A stretch of DNA of 64,000 bases. It comes from Quercus robur. Lineage: Eukaryota; Streptophyta; Magnoliopsida; Fagales; Fagaceae. Positions 9,729-21,213 of the stretch are shown in pieces. Each line of letters opens with the position of its first letter. Position 1 is the stretch's first letter. The stretch lies in assembly GCF_932294415.1 (NCBI RefSeq), contig NC_065535.1, positions 15,538,282 through 15,602,281 of the forward strand. Direction: 5' to 3'. The translations under genes and the position numbers were made by a program. The notes under the pieces were generated by a model. That model did not search any database and was not told the DNA's origin. It was given only the letters and a program-made list of their open reading frames with translations.

Positions 9729-12366
9729 ATGGCTAAATTGAAAAAGTTGGTTGAGACCGAAGAGGCGATGGAAAAGTTCATTGCCGACTATAGGATACCC
9801 CCCAACATAAGTTTGAGGTACTGCAAGGAGGGGGAGTGGCATCTTAAGAGAAGGACGGGGGAGGTGGTAATTCCCCTTCTCGCCTTCATAGAGGGGGGTA
9901 TGAGAATCCCCATGGGGCCGGTAATGAGGAATTATCTTAGGCATTTCCGATTAGCTCCCACCCAGTGCGCCGCTAATGTGTTTAGGATTCTGGGTTGTGT
10001 GGATGCCTTAAACGAAAAAATGGGGCTAAGACTAACCCATCATGACGTAAATTGGTGCTACAACCTCCAACATTTGAAGGGCAAATCCTACTACATGAAG
10101 ACGAGAGACGATAGGGTTCGGCTAATCCAGTGCCTCCCTGAGTCCAACAAAGGATTGAACAAGGACTTTCTTATTGTATCTAGGGAGTGGCACGATGGCC
10201 TTCCTTACCCAATTGTGGAGGGAGAACCAGGTGGGGTGTAGAGAGTAGGAGGGGGCCAATCTTTTGCGCCGTCTTAATTTTGTGTGGTTCGGTTACTAAC
10301 TATGAACATGTCTTTTTTTTGTAGATCCATACGCCTTTCACCTACACTTTCATCTGGTCAACCGGGTGGATTCGGAGACTGTTCTCTAGGCGGCGGTTTT
10401 TGTAAATGACGAGGATGGTCAAGTCAGGGCCACTCACAAAATCTTAGGGTACGATCCCATCCAGAAGTCATTTGCCGCCCCAAAGTACATGATTAGAGCT
10501 AACGATCCTCGGTTTCAGAAAATCACTGTAGTCGAGCACGGTTTTTTGATCTCTGAAGGATCTTCTGTCCCAGAGGGCATCCCGTTGGCAGTCTCTTCCA
10601 CGTCTCACCAAGCAGCGGAGGACGAAGGTGATTTGGGTCTGTCCGAGAAGGGATTTGGGGTATTTGACCAAGCTGACCCATCCGAGAATCCTTTCGGTGA
10701 CCTAGGTGACCCTGACTTGTCTGAAGCGGAACTATTGTCAGTGGAAACATCCTCTCGGGCGGAGATGGGTCTTAAGAGAAAGCCCCCCACCAGCTTGTTC
10801 AACCTCATTGAGGGTCAGTCGGGGAAGGGTGCATAGGGAAAGTCGTAATCTAGTGTTCCAACTCCCCCACCCCAACCCCAGCCTATCCAGAATAAGTCTT
10901 CTCCTTCCCGATCGTAGCCATAATCTCCCCGCCCCAAACTTCCTGCTCTTCCTTAATCAACTCTGCCTCCTTGGCCGGAGCCCATCGACCCAAAGAGAAA
11001 GAGGAGTCCCAAGGGTAAGGAACCAATGGATGGGGGGAAATCCTAACCCTCTCGAGAGGAGGACGAAGCCCCGCGAGCTCAAAAACAGTTGAAGATCGGG
11101 CATCAAGGCAAGGGGAAAGGGATCGATGCCCAATCCGCGCCGAGTGCTTGGCTTCCTGCCCCAATGCTCCATGGGGAGCCATTGATGGAAGATGCATCCA
11201 TGAGGAACCTTGGAGACGGCGAAGGCGCTTATGTGGCCGACGCGATAAAGAAGGCCCTGCTACTTCCCACCGATATGAAAGAATTGAAGAATATGCGGAT
11301 GCAGGAGGTTTTCCTCAGCGTGAAGAGGTACCTGGGTATGGTAAGACTTCGTCAACTTTTGCTCCTAGATTCCCGTTCATAATGTGTTTGTCTCAATTGG
11401 CAGGCTATCCAGGCCACCTATAGGTTGGAGGAAGAAGCTAAGGGGCAGAGTAAGTTCACAGAGCTTGAGCTCAATAAACGTATAAAGGCTGCGCGAACCC
11501 TCAAAAATTCTGAGGCTGACCTCGCGAAGGCCAGGGAAGACTTAAAAGAGGTAACTAGAGCCAGGGATAGTGTTGAGGTAGGTTTGACTAGTGTCCAAAA
11601 ATAGGCCGAGGAACAGACGAGGTGCCTACTTGCTGCCGAGGAGCAATTAGAGATTGCCAAGAAGCAGATCAGTGATTTAAAGAAGAAACTGATCGAGGCA
11701 GACAATGCTAAGGGCGTGGCGGAATGGGCCAGGGATGAAGCCGTGAGGGCCAAGACAGAGGCCGAGTTTGCCAAGACTGAGGCCGAAACTACCAAGGACA
11801 AGGCCGAGGAGGAGGCTTACGATGCAGGGGTGGCTGAAACCCAGGCCATCCTTAAAGCTCAAATACCTGGTGTATGCAGACTATACTGCTCCCAAGTTTG
11901 GAATGAGGCCCTTAAACGAGCTAGGGTGGAAGCTTCGTCCAACTTGTGGAAGGCGAAGAACGTGTTTTATCCTCCAGCCATCCATGAGACCGCCCCCACC
12001 AACTCCGAGGCTGTGAACATTCCACAGGAGGCTGAGGTTGCTCAATCAGAAGCTGCTCAGCTCATTGTCATTCCTGGCGAGTCGACTGAGGGAGGAGAGC
12101 CTCCTGAGACGACAGAAGCACTCGGAGGTCTGAATCCTGAGATGCCTCAGGAGGCTGCCAAGTCTACAGTCAGTGCTCAGATCTCTGATGCCGAGGAGCC
12201 AGCCCTCTTTGTTCAGTCCCTTCAGGCCATTCCCCTTGCTGATGTCTCCGAAGGCATCGAGGCTAATCCTGCTCAGCCTTGCCAGGAAGGGGATGTCTCT
12301 CAGGGTCTCGAGGCTAATCCTGCTCAGCCTTCCCAAGAAGTGGCCAAAACGAAATTGAAGAAGTAG
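9729..12366 (+). pseudogene. Antisense gene of the LTR element (gypsy-type 'transposase' domain plus coiled coil), with 8 premature stops
   Basis: Three exons fit one frame: 9729-10230 (donor CAG then GTGGGG), 10325-11340 (donor GTAAGA) and 11404-12366, together 827 codons with no frameshift. Residues 1 to about 250 resemble the plant 'putative gypsy-type transposon' domain (PF04195-like), with FRLAPTQCAANVFRILG near residue 75 and APKYMIRANDPRF in exon 2. The middle is basic and proline-rich. Exon 3 starts with a long alanine/glutamate/lysine coiled coil (RDEAVRAKTEAEFAKTEAET). The C-terminus is acidic and holds the doubled phrase EANPAQP. Function is unknown; such antisense frames are known in some plant LTR elements. 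Premature stops lie at 10387, 10834, 10846, 10915, 10921, 10954, 11044 and 11602, so this copy is dead unless only exon 1 is used. Confidence 0.8.
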
Positions 12367-12754
12367 AAGCCCTGGCCAACTTTTGTATTTGTTTCTAGTT
12401 TAACTATTAATTAGTTTCTCTTTTGCTTTGAGGACCTTAGAGTTTGTCTATAATTAAACTCTTTGACCACATGTATGAAATTTTTTTCTTCCTTTTTCCT
12501 TCAAATTACATGTTCGTTGCCCTTGCCGATATTTACTATTGTTGCGAATCTCATGATTTTTGAACTAGTTATCTTAACATGTATGAATGGTTGTGCATAT
12601 GATATATTTGGGATCACATCCCAGAATTCTAACTTACCCGCGCCTATAGGGCGTTGAATTTGTATCTAAACATACTTCTGGGGGACTAAAGGCATCATCC
12701 GAGGTGTCGTGCGTGTTGTTGGGCCGTGTCTGGTACTTAGATTTTCTTGGAGTA

Positions 12755-13290
12755 TCTAGTTTCCCCGTAGGTTTGAGTCCAAGGACCATGCAAGACCTTG
12801 GTTCTGTCCAAAACTTATATTTTTTCTTAAAGTAGTTGGTTTCCCCATAGGCTTGAGTTCGAGGACCATGCAAGACCTTGGTTCTGTCCAAAAATTATAT
12901 TTTCTTAAAGCAGTTAGTTTCCACATAGGTTGGAGTCCGAGGACCATACAAGACCTTGGTTCTGTCCAAACTTATATTTTTTCTTAAAGTAGTTGGCTTC
13001 CCCATAGGTTTGAATCCGAGGACCATGTAAGACATTGGTTCTGTCCAAAACTTAGATTTTCTTTAAGTAGTTGGTTTCCCCATAGGTTTGAGTTCGAGGA
13101 CCATGCAAGACCTTGGTTCTGTCCAAAACTTAGATTTTCTTTAAGTAGTTGGTTTCCCTATAGGTTTGAGTCCGAGGACCATGCAAAACCTTGGTTATGT
13201 CCAAAACTTTTCTTAAAGTAGTTGGTTTCCTCATAGGTTTGAGTCCGAGAACCATGCAAGACCTTGATTATGTCCAAAACTTATAGGAAT
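12755..13290. repeat. Seven tandem 78-bp repeats in the element's leader
   Basis: The core GAGGACCATGCAAGACCTTG recurs near 12783, 12863, 12941, 13020, 13098, 13176 and 13249, spaced 80, 78, 79, 78, 78 and 73 bases. The array lies between the primer-binding site and the 3' end of the antisense gene. Confidence 0.92.
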
Positions 13291-13539
13291 TCGGTGAATC
13301 GGGCTAATGGACTCGCGAGGATTAGCCCCTTAACAAAGGTGTGTGGGGCATAAACCTGATGTTGGAAGCCCCTAGAACTACCCGCACCACTGGCACTTCG
13401 AAGTGCAGCCTTGAGTGGGAGCTGAGTTAGGATGACAACCCCGTGCTGTTGGAAATGATGGAGGAGCTTTCACAGACCCTTGTTTGACAGGAGCTTCATC
13501 CTACCATGATTAACCGCCACTTGTGCCAACGCACAAGCC
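13291..13539. other. Leader of the LTR element between tandem repeats and primer-binding site
   Basis: GC-richer unique stretch, no reading frame recognised. It is the place where packaging and dimerisation signals would be expected in such an element; none can be identified by eye. Confidence 0.4.
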
Positions 13540-13557
13540 TTCCCACAGACGGCGCCA
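13540..13557 (-). other. Primer-binding site of the LTR element
   Basis: TGGCGCCGTCTGTGGGAA on the minus strand, two bases from the LTR end. This TGGCGCC type of site is usual in plant LTR retrotransposons, mostly gypsy-like ones, and fixes the element's sense as minus. Confidence 0.85.
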
Positions 13558-13559
13558 AT

Positions 13560-14332
13560 TGTAAGGACTCAATTTGTAACGGCCCCAAATTGGTTTATTG
13601 GGTTCGAACGTTAAAGGCCCAAATAATAAATTTGTAGAGAGTGGGTTAAAAGGCTAGGCTTTGGTCACCGGACAGTTGTTAGTCATGGTGTTCAAAATAA
13701 TCGCACAAGGGTGAACTGTGCTTGCCCAAGAAGGCTTTCTCCTCGGCACGACCTGGGAGGCTCTAGTTCTTGGCCCTCGTCCTATGAGCTTAATGTTCTT
13801 GTTATCCCATTTTTCTTTCAGTTCTCCTGGTTTTTCTAAGTCCCCCCCCCCCCTCTTTGGCGCATAAATTCTTACATTATATAGCCCCTCTCAGTTGATC
13901 CTGACCTTCTATCTGTTGATCAGGCAGGTAACTACTCGAGTGCCTGTCCCATCAGCCGTCTCCCCCCACTTTCTGTTAGTTGCAATAACCGAAACCACAC
14001 TATTCAGGGGTCTTTTCCCATCAATATGGCTAGGATGTTTATTGGCGCATTCAATGCGGAAGTGACGTCTTTTCCTTGAACCACTCCCACACTGTACCCC
14101 CGTGCGAGTCCCATTCTACTCGCCTTTTCTTCTGGGAGCGCTTTGGGGGCTACCTTTGATGACGTGTCGTTCTTCCCTTTTAGGCCTTGGGTTGCCGAGG
14201 ACAGGGTCATCTTCAGCTGCATCTCTAGGCCATTTGGACTTTCGCTGCATGTCCTCGGCAACTACTCTCCTCGGCGCAGGCCTTGGGCCCTAATGGAAAG
14301 TGGGCTGGGATCACAAATTCTCTGGCCCCACA
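13560..14332 (-). repeat. LTR (5' LTR in the element's sense)
   Basis: Starts TGTGTGGGGCC and ends GAGTCCTTACA on the minus strand. It is followed immediately by the primer-binding site and holds the same minus-strand TATA-type stretch near 13875-13890. Confidence 0.93.
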
Positions 14333-14494
14333 CATGATATATGAGCCAAAATAATAAATTTTTTCATCATTTTATCTAATCAACTTTACCTAAGTTAATG
14401 TTAATGTTCATCATATTTCAAAATTATTTCTTCATTGACATTTTCTATCAACGATTCCAATACCCAATAATCCACTAAAAGCCTTCCCATGAAC

Positions 14495-16915
14495 CTAGTT
14501 TTACCAAGTCCAGTGGTCTCAGGACCATCTATTAAGTTTGACTCGGTTTGACCAATTTTAACTAAACTTTGACCGTGCCTTTCTCTAAATCCAACCATTT
14601 GATTGTGACCATAATTTATGAAAATTAACCTTTCATTACACTCTTCAAATCCAACGGTTAGATTTCAAATCTAAGTATGACATGTGATGGACATCTATTG
14701 TGTACCTGTATGGCTATGTTCTCTCAATCTGACTATCCAATTAGTCTTAAATTTCACCAACACCAATATGTCACCATACTCTTCAATCCCAATGATCGAG
14801 ATTTGAAAATGAATTTCACTAAGTCTAGTGGTCTTAGGAACATCTATTAAGTTTGACCGGATTTGACCAACTTTAACTAAACTTTGACTGGGCCTTTCTC
14901 TAAATCCAACCGTTTGATTGTGACCATAATTTATGAAAATCAACCTTTCATTACACTCTTCAAATTCAACGGTTAGATTTCGAATCTAAGTATGACACAT
15001 GATGGACATCTATTGTGTACCTGTATGGCTATGTTCTCACAATCTGACCACCCAATTAGTCTTAAATTTCACCAATACCAATATGTCACCATACTCTTCA
15101 ATCCCAATGATCAAGATTTGAAAATGAATTTCACCAAGTCTAGTGGTCTTAGGAACATCTATTAAGTTTGACCGAATTTGACCAACTTTAACTAAATTTT
15201 GACCATGCATTGCTCTAAATCCAACCGTTTGATTGTGACCATAATTTATGAAAATCAATCTTTCATTACACTCTTCAAGTCCAACGGTTAGATTTCAAAT
15301 CTAAGTATGACACGTGATGGACATCTATTGTGTACCTGTATGGCTATGTTCTCTCAATCTGACCATCCAATTAGTCTTAAATTTCACCAACATCAATATG
15401 TCATCATACTCTTTAATCCCAATGATCGAGATTTGAAAATGAATTCCACAAGTCTAGTGGTCTTAGGAATACCTATTAAGTTTGACCGGATTTGACCAAC
15501 TTTAACTAAACTTTGACCGTACCTTTCTCTAAATCCAACAGTTTAATTGTGACCATATTTTATTAAAATCAACCTTTCATTACACTCTTCAAATCCAACG
15601 ATTAGATTTCAAATCTAAGTATGACACGTGATGGACATCTATTATGTATCTGTATGGCTATGTTCTCTCAATTTGACCATCCAATTGGTCTTAAATTTCA
15701 CCAACACCAATATGTCACCATACTCTTCAATCCTAATGATCGAGATTTGAAAATGAATTTCACCAAGTCTAGTGGTCTTCGGAACATCTATTAAGTTTGA
15801 CAGGATTTGACCAAATTTAACTAAACTTTGACCATGCATTTCTCTAAATCCAACCGTTTGATTGTGACCATAATTTATGAGAATTAACCTTTCATTATAC
15901 TCTTTAAATCCGACGGTTAGATTTCAAATCTAAGTATAGCGCGTGATAGATATATGTTGTGTACCCGTATAACTATGTTCTCTCAATCTGACCATCCATT
16001 TGATCTTAAATTTCACCAACACCAATATGTCACCATACTCTTCTATCTCAATGATCAGGATTTGAATTTGAATTTCATCAAGTCCAGTTGTCTCGGAACC
16101 ATCTATTAAGTTTGACTAGGTTTGACCAACTTTAATTAAACTTTGACCATGCCATTCTCTAAATATAACTGTTTGATTGTGATCATAATTCACCAGAATT
16201 AACCTTTCCTTACACTCTTCAAATCCAACGGTTATATTTCAAATCTAAGTATGGTTGTGATGGACATGTGTTGTGTACTTGTACGACTATGTTATCTCAA
16301 TCTGACCATCTAATTAGTCTCAAATTTCATCAACACCAATATGTCACCATACTCTTCAATCCCAATGATCCAAATTTGAATATAAATTTCACCAAGTCTA
16401 GTGGTCTCGGGACTATTTATTAAGTTTGACTAGATTTGACCAACTTTAACTAAACTTTGACTGCGTCTTTCTCTAAATTCAACCATTTGATTGTGACCAT
16501 AATTTACGAGAATTAAACTTTCATTGCACTCTTCAAATCCAACGGTTAGATTTCAAATCTAAGTATGGTGTGTTATGGACATATGTTGTGTGCCTATATT
16601 GCTATGTTCTCTCAATCTGACTATCCAATTGGTCTCAAATTTCATCAACACTAGTATGTCACCATACTCTTCAATCCCATTAACCAATATTTGAATATGA
16701 ATTTCACCAAGTCCAGTGGTCTCGGGACCATCCATTAAGTTTGACCAGATTTGACCAACTTTAACTAAACTTTGACCACGCCTTTCTCTAAATCTAACCG
16801 TTTGATTGTAACCATAATTCACCAAAATTAACCTTTCATTACACTCTTCAAATTCAATGGTTAGATTCCAAATCAAAGTACGGCGCATGATGGAAATGTG
16901 TTGTGTACCTATATC
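14495..16915. repeat. Satellite array, period 314-315 bp, about 7.7 copies
   Basis: The marker ATATGTCACCATACTCTTC recurs at 14766, 15081, 15396, 15710, 16025, 16339 and 16654, a spacing of 314 or 315 throughout. Each unit contains TTTGACC words several times. Units differ by scattered substitutions, with the left four more alike than the right ones. No gene; the frames seen on the minus strand are repeats of the unit. Confidence 0.95.
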
Positions 16916-16986
16916 ATGTATCGTATGATACACAAATACTTAAAAAAAATTATGGATATACATATATGAATGATATATTCATTATA

Positions 16987-17130
16987 AATCATAATATATT
17001 CAACTAATAACCAATTTAATCATCAACTATGTAATAATATTTAGAAAAATTAACTAAATAAATCAAATTAACATATATTTATAACATACATATTCAAATT
17101 GATTAAACCCAGAAGTGATAATACATGATA
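16987..17130. repeat. Direct repeat flanking the satellite, right copy
   Basis: Counterpart of 8285-8419. It continues through TACATGATATATGAGCC into 17150, matching the sequence that resumes at 14338 after the LTR element. The satellite array therefore lies between two copies of one flank. Confidence 0.8.
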
Positions 17131-17337
17131 TATGAGCCAAAATAATAAAATTTGTCAATTCACAAATTATTATATCCCCAACAATAAAATTTATTACAAA
17201 AAAAAAAAAAAAAAAAAAACCTTATTGTGATGAAGCATAATAGTTTTCACAATATTGTGTTTCCATGAAGGCAATGTAAATCTTTCATAATATATGGCTT
17301 ATTGTGACAAACGAATGCCACAATAGATATAGTTTTA

Positions 17338-17515
17338 AGTAATGCTATAACCACAAATTATTTTATAATATTTTTACAAAATGTTGATGTAGCTAATTTT
17401 TTATTGGTTTTCATCTAAACCCACCATTAATATTATTTTTTCATTTACCAATAATCACTTATCACATCAGTAGTTTATAAATTTTTTTGTAAAATAGTTT
17501 GTATCACTAGTATTA
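17338..17515. mobile_element. MITE of the 'TAATGTTATAACCACAAA' family
   Basis: About 180 bp with complementary ends: AATGCTATAACCACAAATTATTTTA on the left against TTTTGTAAAATAGTTTGTATCACTAGTATTA on the right, and phrases such as ATTGGTTTTCATCTAAACCC. Related copies are at 31764-32112 and 61230-62000. Confidence 0.5.
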
Positions 17516-17705
17516 TTATATAGTTTTTTTCCAAATAACTCATGAGATGTAGTTTTAAAAAATAAATAAATAAAAAAATGAAAAAAAGAAAGAAGATAAA
17601 AAAGAGCACTACCTAACGCAACGAATTTGAAGTGCATCATCCCCATATTTTTCTCAGTCACTCGGTTGTTTTCTCAGCCACTCTTATCTCTTTTGTTTGC
17701 TTTTC

Positions 17706-18122
17706 AATTTTTCTTTCCTATTTAATTCTTCTTCACGTTTATCAAGTTTTGCTTTTCAAATTTTCACCAATTTGATATTAAGGTTTGCTGGAAGTCCTAA
17801 TAGTAGGCCCTAGCCCCTAGGTATGACTTTTCTCCTTTATTTTTGTCATTAAATTAATAGATATATAATATGATAAATTAATATACATGTAAATTCTTTC
17901 TTTCTTCTTTACTTCTTCATGTTTATTAAGTTGGTTTGTATTTTTTCTTTCTTTGCTTCTCCTTCGTGTTTGTCAGTTCATCAAGTTGGTTTATTTTTCA
18001 ATTTTTTACAGATTTGATATTAAGGTCTGCTCCAAGTCCTACAAGTGGGCCCTAGGTATGACTTTTCTTCTCTGTTTTTGTCATTAAACTAATAAATATA
18101 TAATAAGATAAATTAATAAACA
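17706..18122. repeat. Two direct repeats of about 185 bp
   Basis: 17706-17892 and 17940-18122 share TTTGATATTAAGG, GGCCCTAG, TATGACTTTTCT and TTTTTGTCATTAAA in order. Both contain a good donor-like CCCTAGGTATGAC. They may be leader exons of the CACTA-like element, but nothing coding is recognisable. Confidence 0.55.
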
Positions 18123-18710
18123 TGTAATATGATAAACCGTAACTACAAGTACTGCATTTCTTTATGCTAAGATTTAGAACCCCTTAAAAGTTAAAACACA
18201 GTTGCAACATAATATGTTTTTATTGATTCTTTTAAGTAAGGTTAAACATCTAATGGAAATTGAATAGTTTTTTATGTTTGATTTTTTTAATATTATTTTC
18301 GTAATTAGGATATATCGAAATAGATTCTCAATACTTAAGAAATGCTTAAAGGATATAGTTTACTTGAACATATATGTTTTTTTATGTGCACCAAATGCCA
18401 TACTAAAACAAATAATTGTTTTTTTTCAAAAAAATTGTTTGCTTTCAAAAAAAAAAAAAAAAAAAAAACTATTTGTGTACTGCACATTACATAATGGATT
18501 TATTCAATTTCCAAGTGTAAGTGTCTATTAGTTAGTAATGCTACATGTTTTATTTAATTATCATGTTCACAGTATTCACCAACTAGTTCTTTAATATTGA
18601 CCTACTAAATATGCTAATAGTATAATGTTTAAATTTGATGGTGGCGTTGTAGGATGTTGAAGTGATAACCATAGTGAATTCACAATATTTATCAGCTAGT
18701 TCTTTAAAGA
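18123..18710. other. AT-rich stretch, nothing recognised
   Basis: Poly-A run at 18448-18468. No gene or clear element seen. Confidence 0.5.
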
Positions 18711-18873
18711 AAAATGCTAGTACCACAATTTATTGCAAAACTTTTGCCACAATTTATCAAATGGCAAGTTGTAAGTGGTAGGAAAAAACTTGTGAGCCCA
18801 CTCTACCACAACTCACAACTCGTGGTGAGTTGTGGCAAAAATTGGACAATAAGTTGTGATTCTAACATTGCTC
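18711..18873. mobile_element. Palindromic MITE
   Basis: AATGCTAGTACCACAATTTATTG at the left pairs with its approximate reverse complement (AAGTTGTGATTCTAACATT) at the right. An internal hairpin lies around CACAACTCACAACTCGTGG (18809-18830). Confidence 0.55.
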
Positions 18874-19440
18874 TTTCTTTAATACTAATCTACTCAATAT
18901 GCTATTAGAATAATGTTTAAATTTGATGTAGTTCAATAGGCTATTGAAGTGACAAATAAAGTGAATTCATAGGCTAAAAAGACATGCATTTAACTATATC
19001 CGTATATCTTCGTTAAAACTGCAAACCACTTCCATTAGTGTATTTCAATAATTTCCTTTGTGGCCAAAATATACCAAGGGGATGAGAGAAGTAGTTTAAT
19101 TTCTTATATCTTGGGGGGGAACAAATAAAAAACATAGATCACTCGAAAAAAAGTGGATTAGTTTTATTCATTGACTCTTGAGTTCTAAATGTAACCACTT
19201 CCTATGTCATTCATCTCTCACAAAATTTCCATCTTTTTTAGTATAAGTGTGTAGAACTAATGGAGAATTACTTTGAGCTTCTTGTCAATTTCTCCATTTA
19301 TAGATAAAAATATGGTATAGAATCTAATTTTATATTATTTCTTGCTTTTTCAAACATATCTAACTCATGTAATAATTGATTACACTTTTTTTGTAGCATA
19401 CTATGAACAATAAATAACTTAAATTGTATATTGAATTGCG
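18874..19440. other. Spacer without recognised gene
   Basis: AT-rich; no coding sequence recognised. Confidence 0.5.
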
Positions 19441-19505
19441 TATTGTACATTGTAGGGAAAAAACATTAATTCTCTCTCTCTTGTACATTGTAGGGAAAAA
19501 ACATT

Positions 19506-20055
<550 letters not shown>

Positions 20056-20223
20056 CTTGATGAAAGTATGTTCATCAATGATGACTTGTCTAATGAGGAA
20101 TGGGATCCAGACTCCAGCCATGAAGAAGAAATATATGGTGATAATGATGTTTCAAGCTCAAATCAGGAAAAAGATTTATCTAGCAATGATGAATCTATTG
20201 GAGATCTTGGGGATAAAGATTAA
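20056..20223 (+). pseudogene. Acidic exon remnant, possibly of a CACTA-element protein
   Basis: An open stretch of 55 codons before a TAA reads LDESMFINDDLSNEEWDPDS, then a serine-, aspartate- and glutamate-rich tail ending DLGDKD. It has no methionine start of its own and a stop just upstream. Its position 0.5 kb inside a CACTA-like terminus suggests a relic of an accessory or transposase protein, but the family is not recognised. Confidence 0.35.
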
Positions 20224-20754
20224 GTTGAGTTTTGATACAGGTTAAGTTTTTTTAAATACATAAAGCTTTCATATCTTCTCATCTATGGTATTTTTGAAAA
20301 ATAAAAATATTAAAGTTTTACTTGGATGTTAAAACTATTACTTTTTGTCATCTACTTTAGTTGACTTTTACATTAGTGTATATATATATATATATATTTT
20401 TTATTTCAAGTTAAAATGTCGCGTGCCTTGGGCTACTGATGATGTTGAGGGGAGATACATTTCATTGCAAGCTTGGTTGTATATCTTTTTGAAAAATGTG
20501 TTATTATTTGATTCGTATTTGAGATAGTAGATTTGAATTTAAATTATGTATATGATATTGAATTTGGGTATTGTTTTTCCTTATTAGTAGTTATTGATTG
20601 AGCAATTGTTATGCTTCTATGAGTATCTGTGATGTGTGGAATTGTGATTTATTATTTCTCATTATGTGCATAGAATTGTGCTTTGTTATTTCCCAACAGG
20701 TGCCCATGTAAAATTCAAAATGTAAATTTTAAAGAAAAAAAAATGTAAAATATT
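20224..20754. other. AT-rich stretch between acidic frame and CACTA terminus
   Basis: TA microsatellite at 20378-20396. No gene recognised. Confidence 0.5.
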
Positions 20755-21212
20755 ATTATGGTCACTTAGTGACGACAAACAATATCATCACTAATATGCA
20801 ATTTTTAGTGATGACATGTTTGTGGTCACTTATATATCATTATCAGTGACGACAGCAAGCGTCGTCGCTAGTAATGACATATTAGCGACAACGAAAATGT
20901 CGTCGTTAATAATAATCTACTAGAGACGACAAAAAAATTTGTCACTACTAATGAGCTAGTAGCAATGACATTTCGTCTTGGGTTCTCGAGTTATTTATGA
21001 CAACAATTGTCACTATTAGCGATGACTTTGTCGTCGTTACTAGTATTGTATTTGCGACGACTTTAATATCGTCACTAAAAAACTTTTTTGTTACCATTTT
21101 CGCTTAACGAAAGTTAGCGATGACATTTTTCATCGCCAATATAATTAGCGACAATATTTAAAGCATTAGCGACGACTATATGCCGTCGCTAAAGAACTAA
21201 TTTCTTGTAGTA
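20755..21212. mobile_element. CACTA-like right terminus with subterminal repeats
   Basis: Many small inverted units such as AGCGACGAC...GTCGTCGCT lead to the terminal TTTCTTGTAGT at 21201-21211. This is the complement of the CACTA-superfamily end CACTACAAGAAA, with the first base altered. LINE coding sequence starts immediately after it, so the element lies inside, or was joined to, a LINE. Confidence 0.7.
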
Positions 21213-21213
21213 A

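Larger units (their letters stand above)
8420..14332 (-). mobile_element. Complete non-autonomous LTR retroelement with an antisense gene
   Basis: LTRs of 772 and 773 bp (8420-9191 and 13560-14332) differ by roughly 5% by eye. A 5-bp target duplication CATGA lies at 8415-8419 and 14333-14337. Sense is the minus strand: beside the right LTR is a primer-binding site reading TGGCGCCGTCTGTGGGAA on the minus strand (13540-13557), and beside the left LTR a polypurine tract reading GATTTTGAGGGGC (about 9195-9207). From 5' to 3' on the minus strand come a leader with seven 78-bp tandem repeats, the reversed gene (12366-9729), then the 3' LTR. No gag, protease, reverse transcriptase, RNase H or integrase is found, so mobility would need proteins supplied by another element. 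Confidence 0.92.

Noticed and set aside
10523-11801. Minus-strand frames across 10400-12340
   Set aside because: Shadows of the plus-strand antisense gene; serine/leucine-rich translations of the reverse of a coiled coil.
12634-12947. Minus-strand frames reading repeated 'CMVLGLKPTGK' phrases
   Set aside because: Translation of the 78-bp tandem repeats; not a repeat protein with independent support.
14401-16933. Minus-strand frames with repeated 'GHNQTVGFRER' phrases
   Set aside because: Each is a translation of the 315-bp satellite unit and is broken at the same places.
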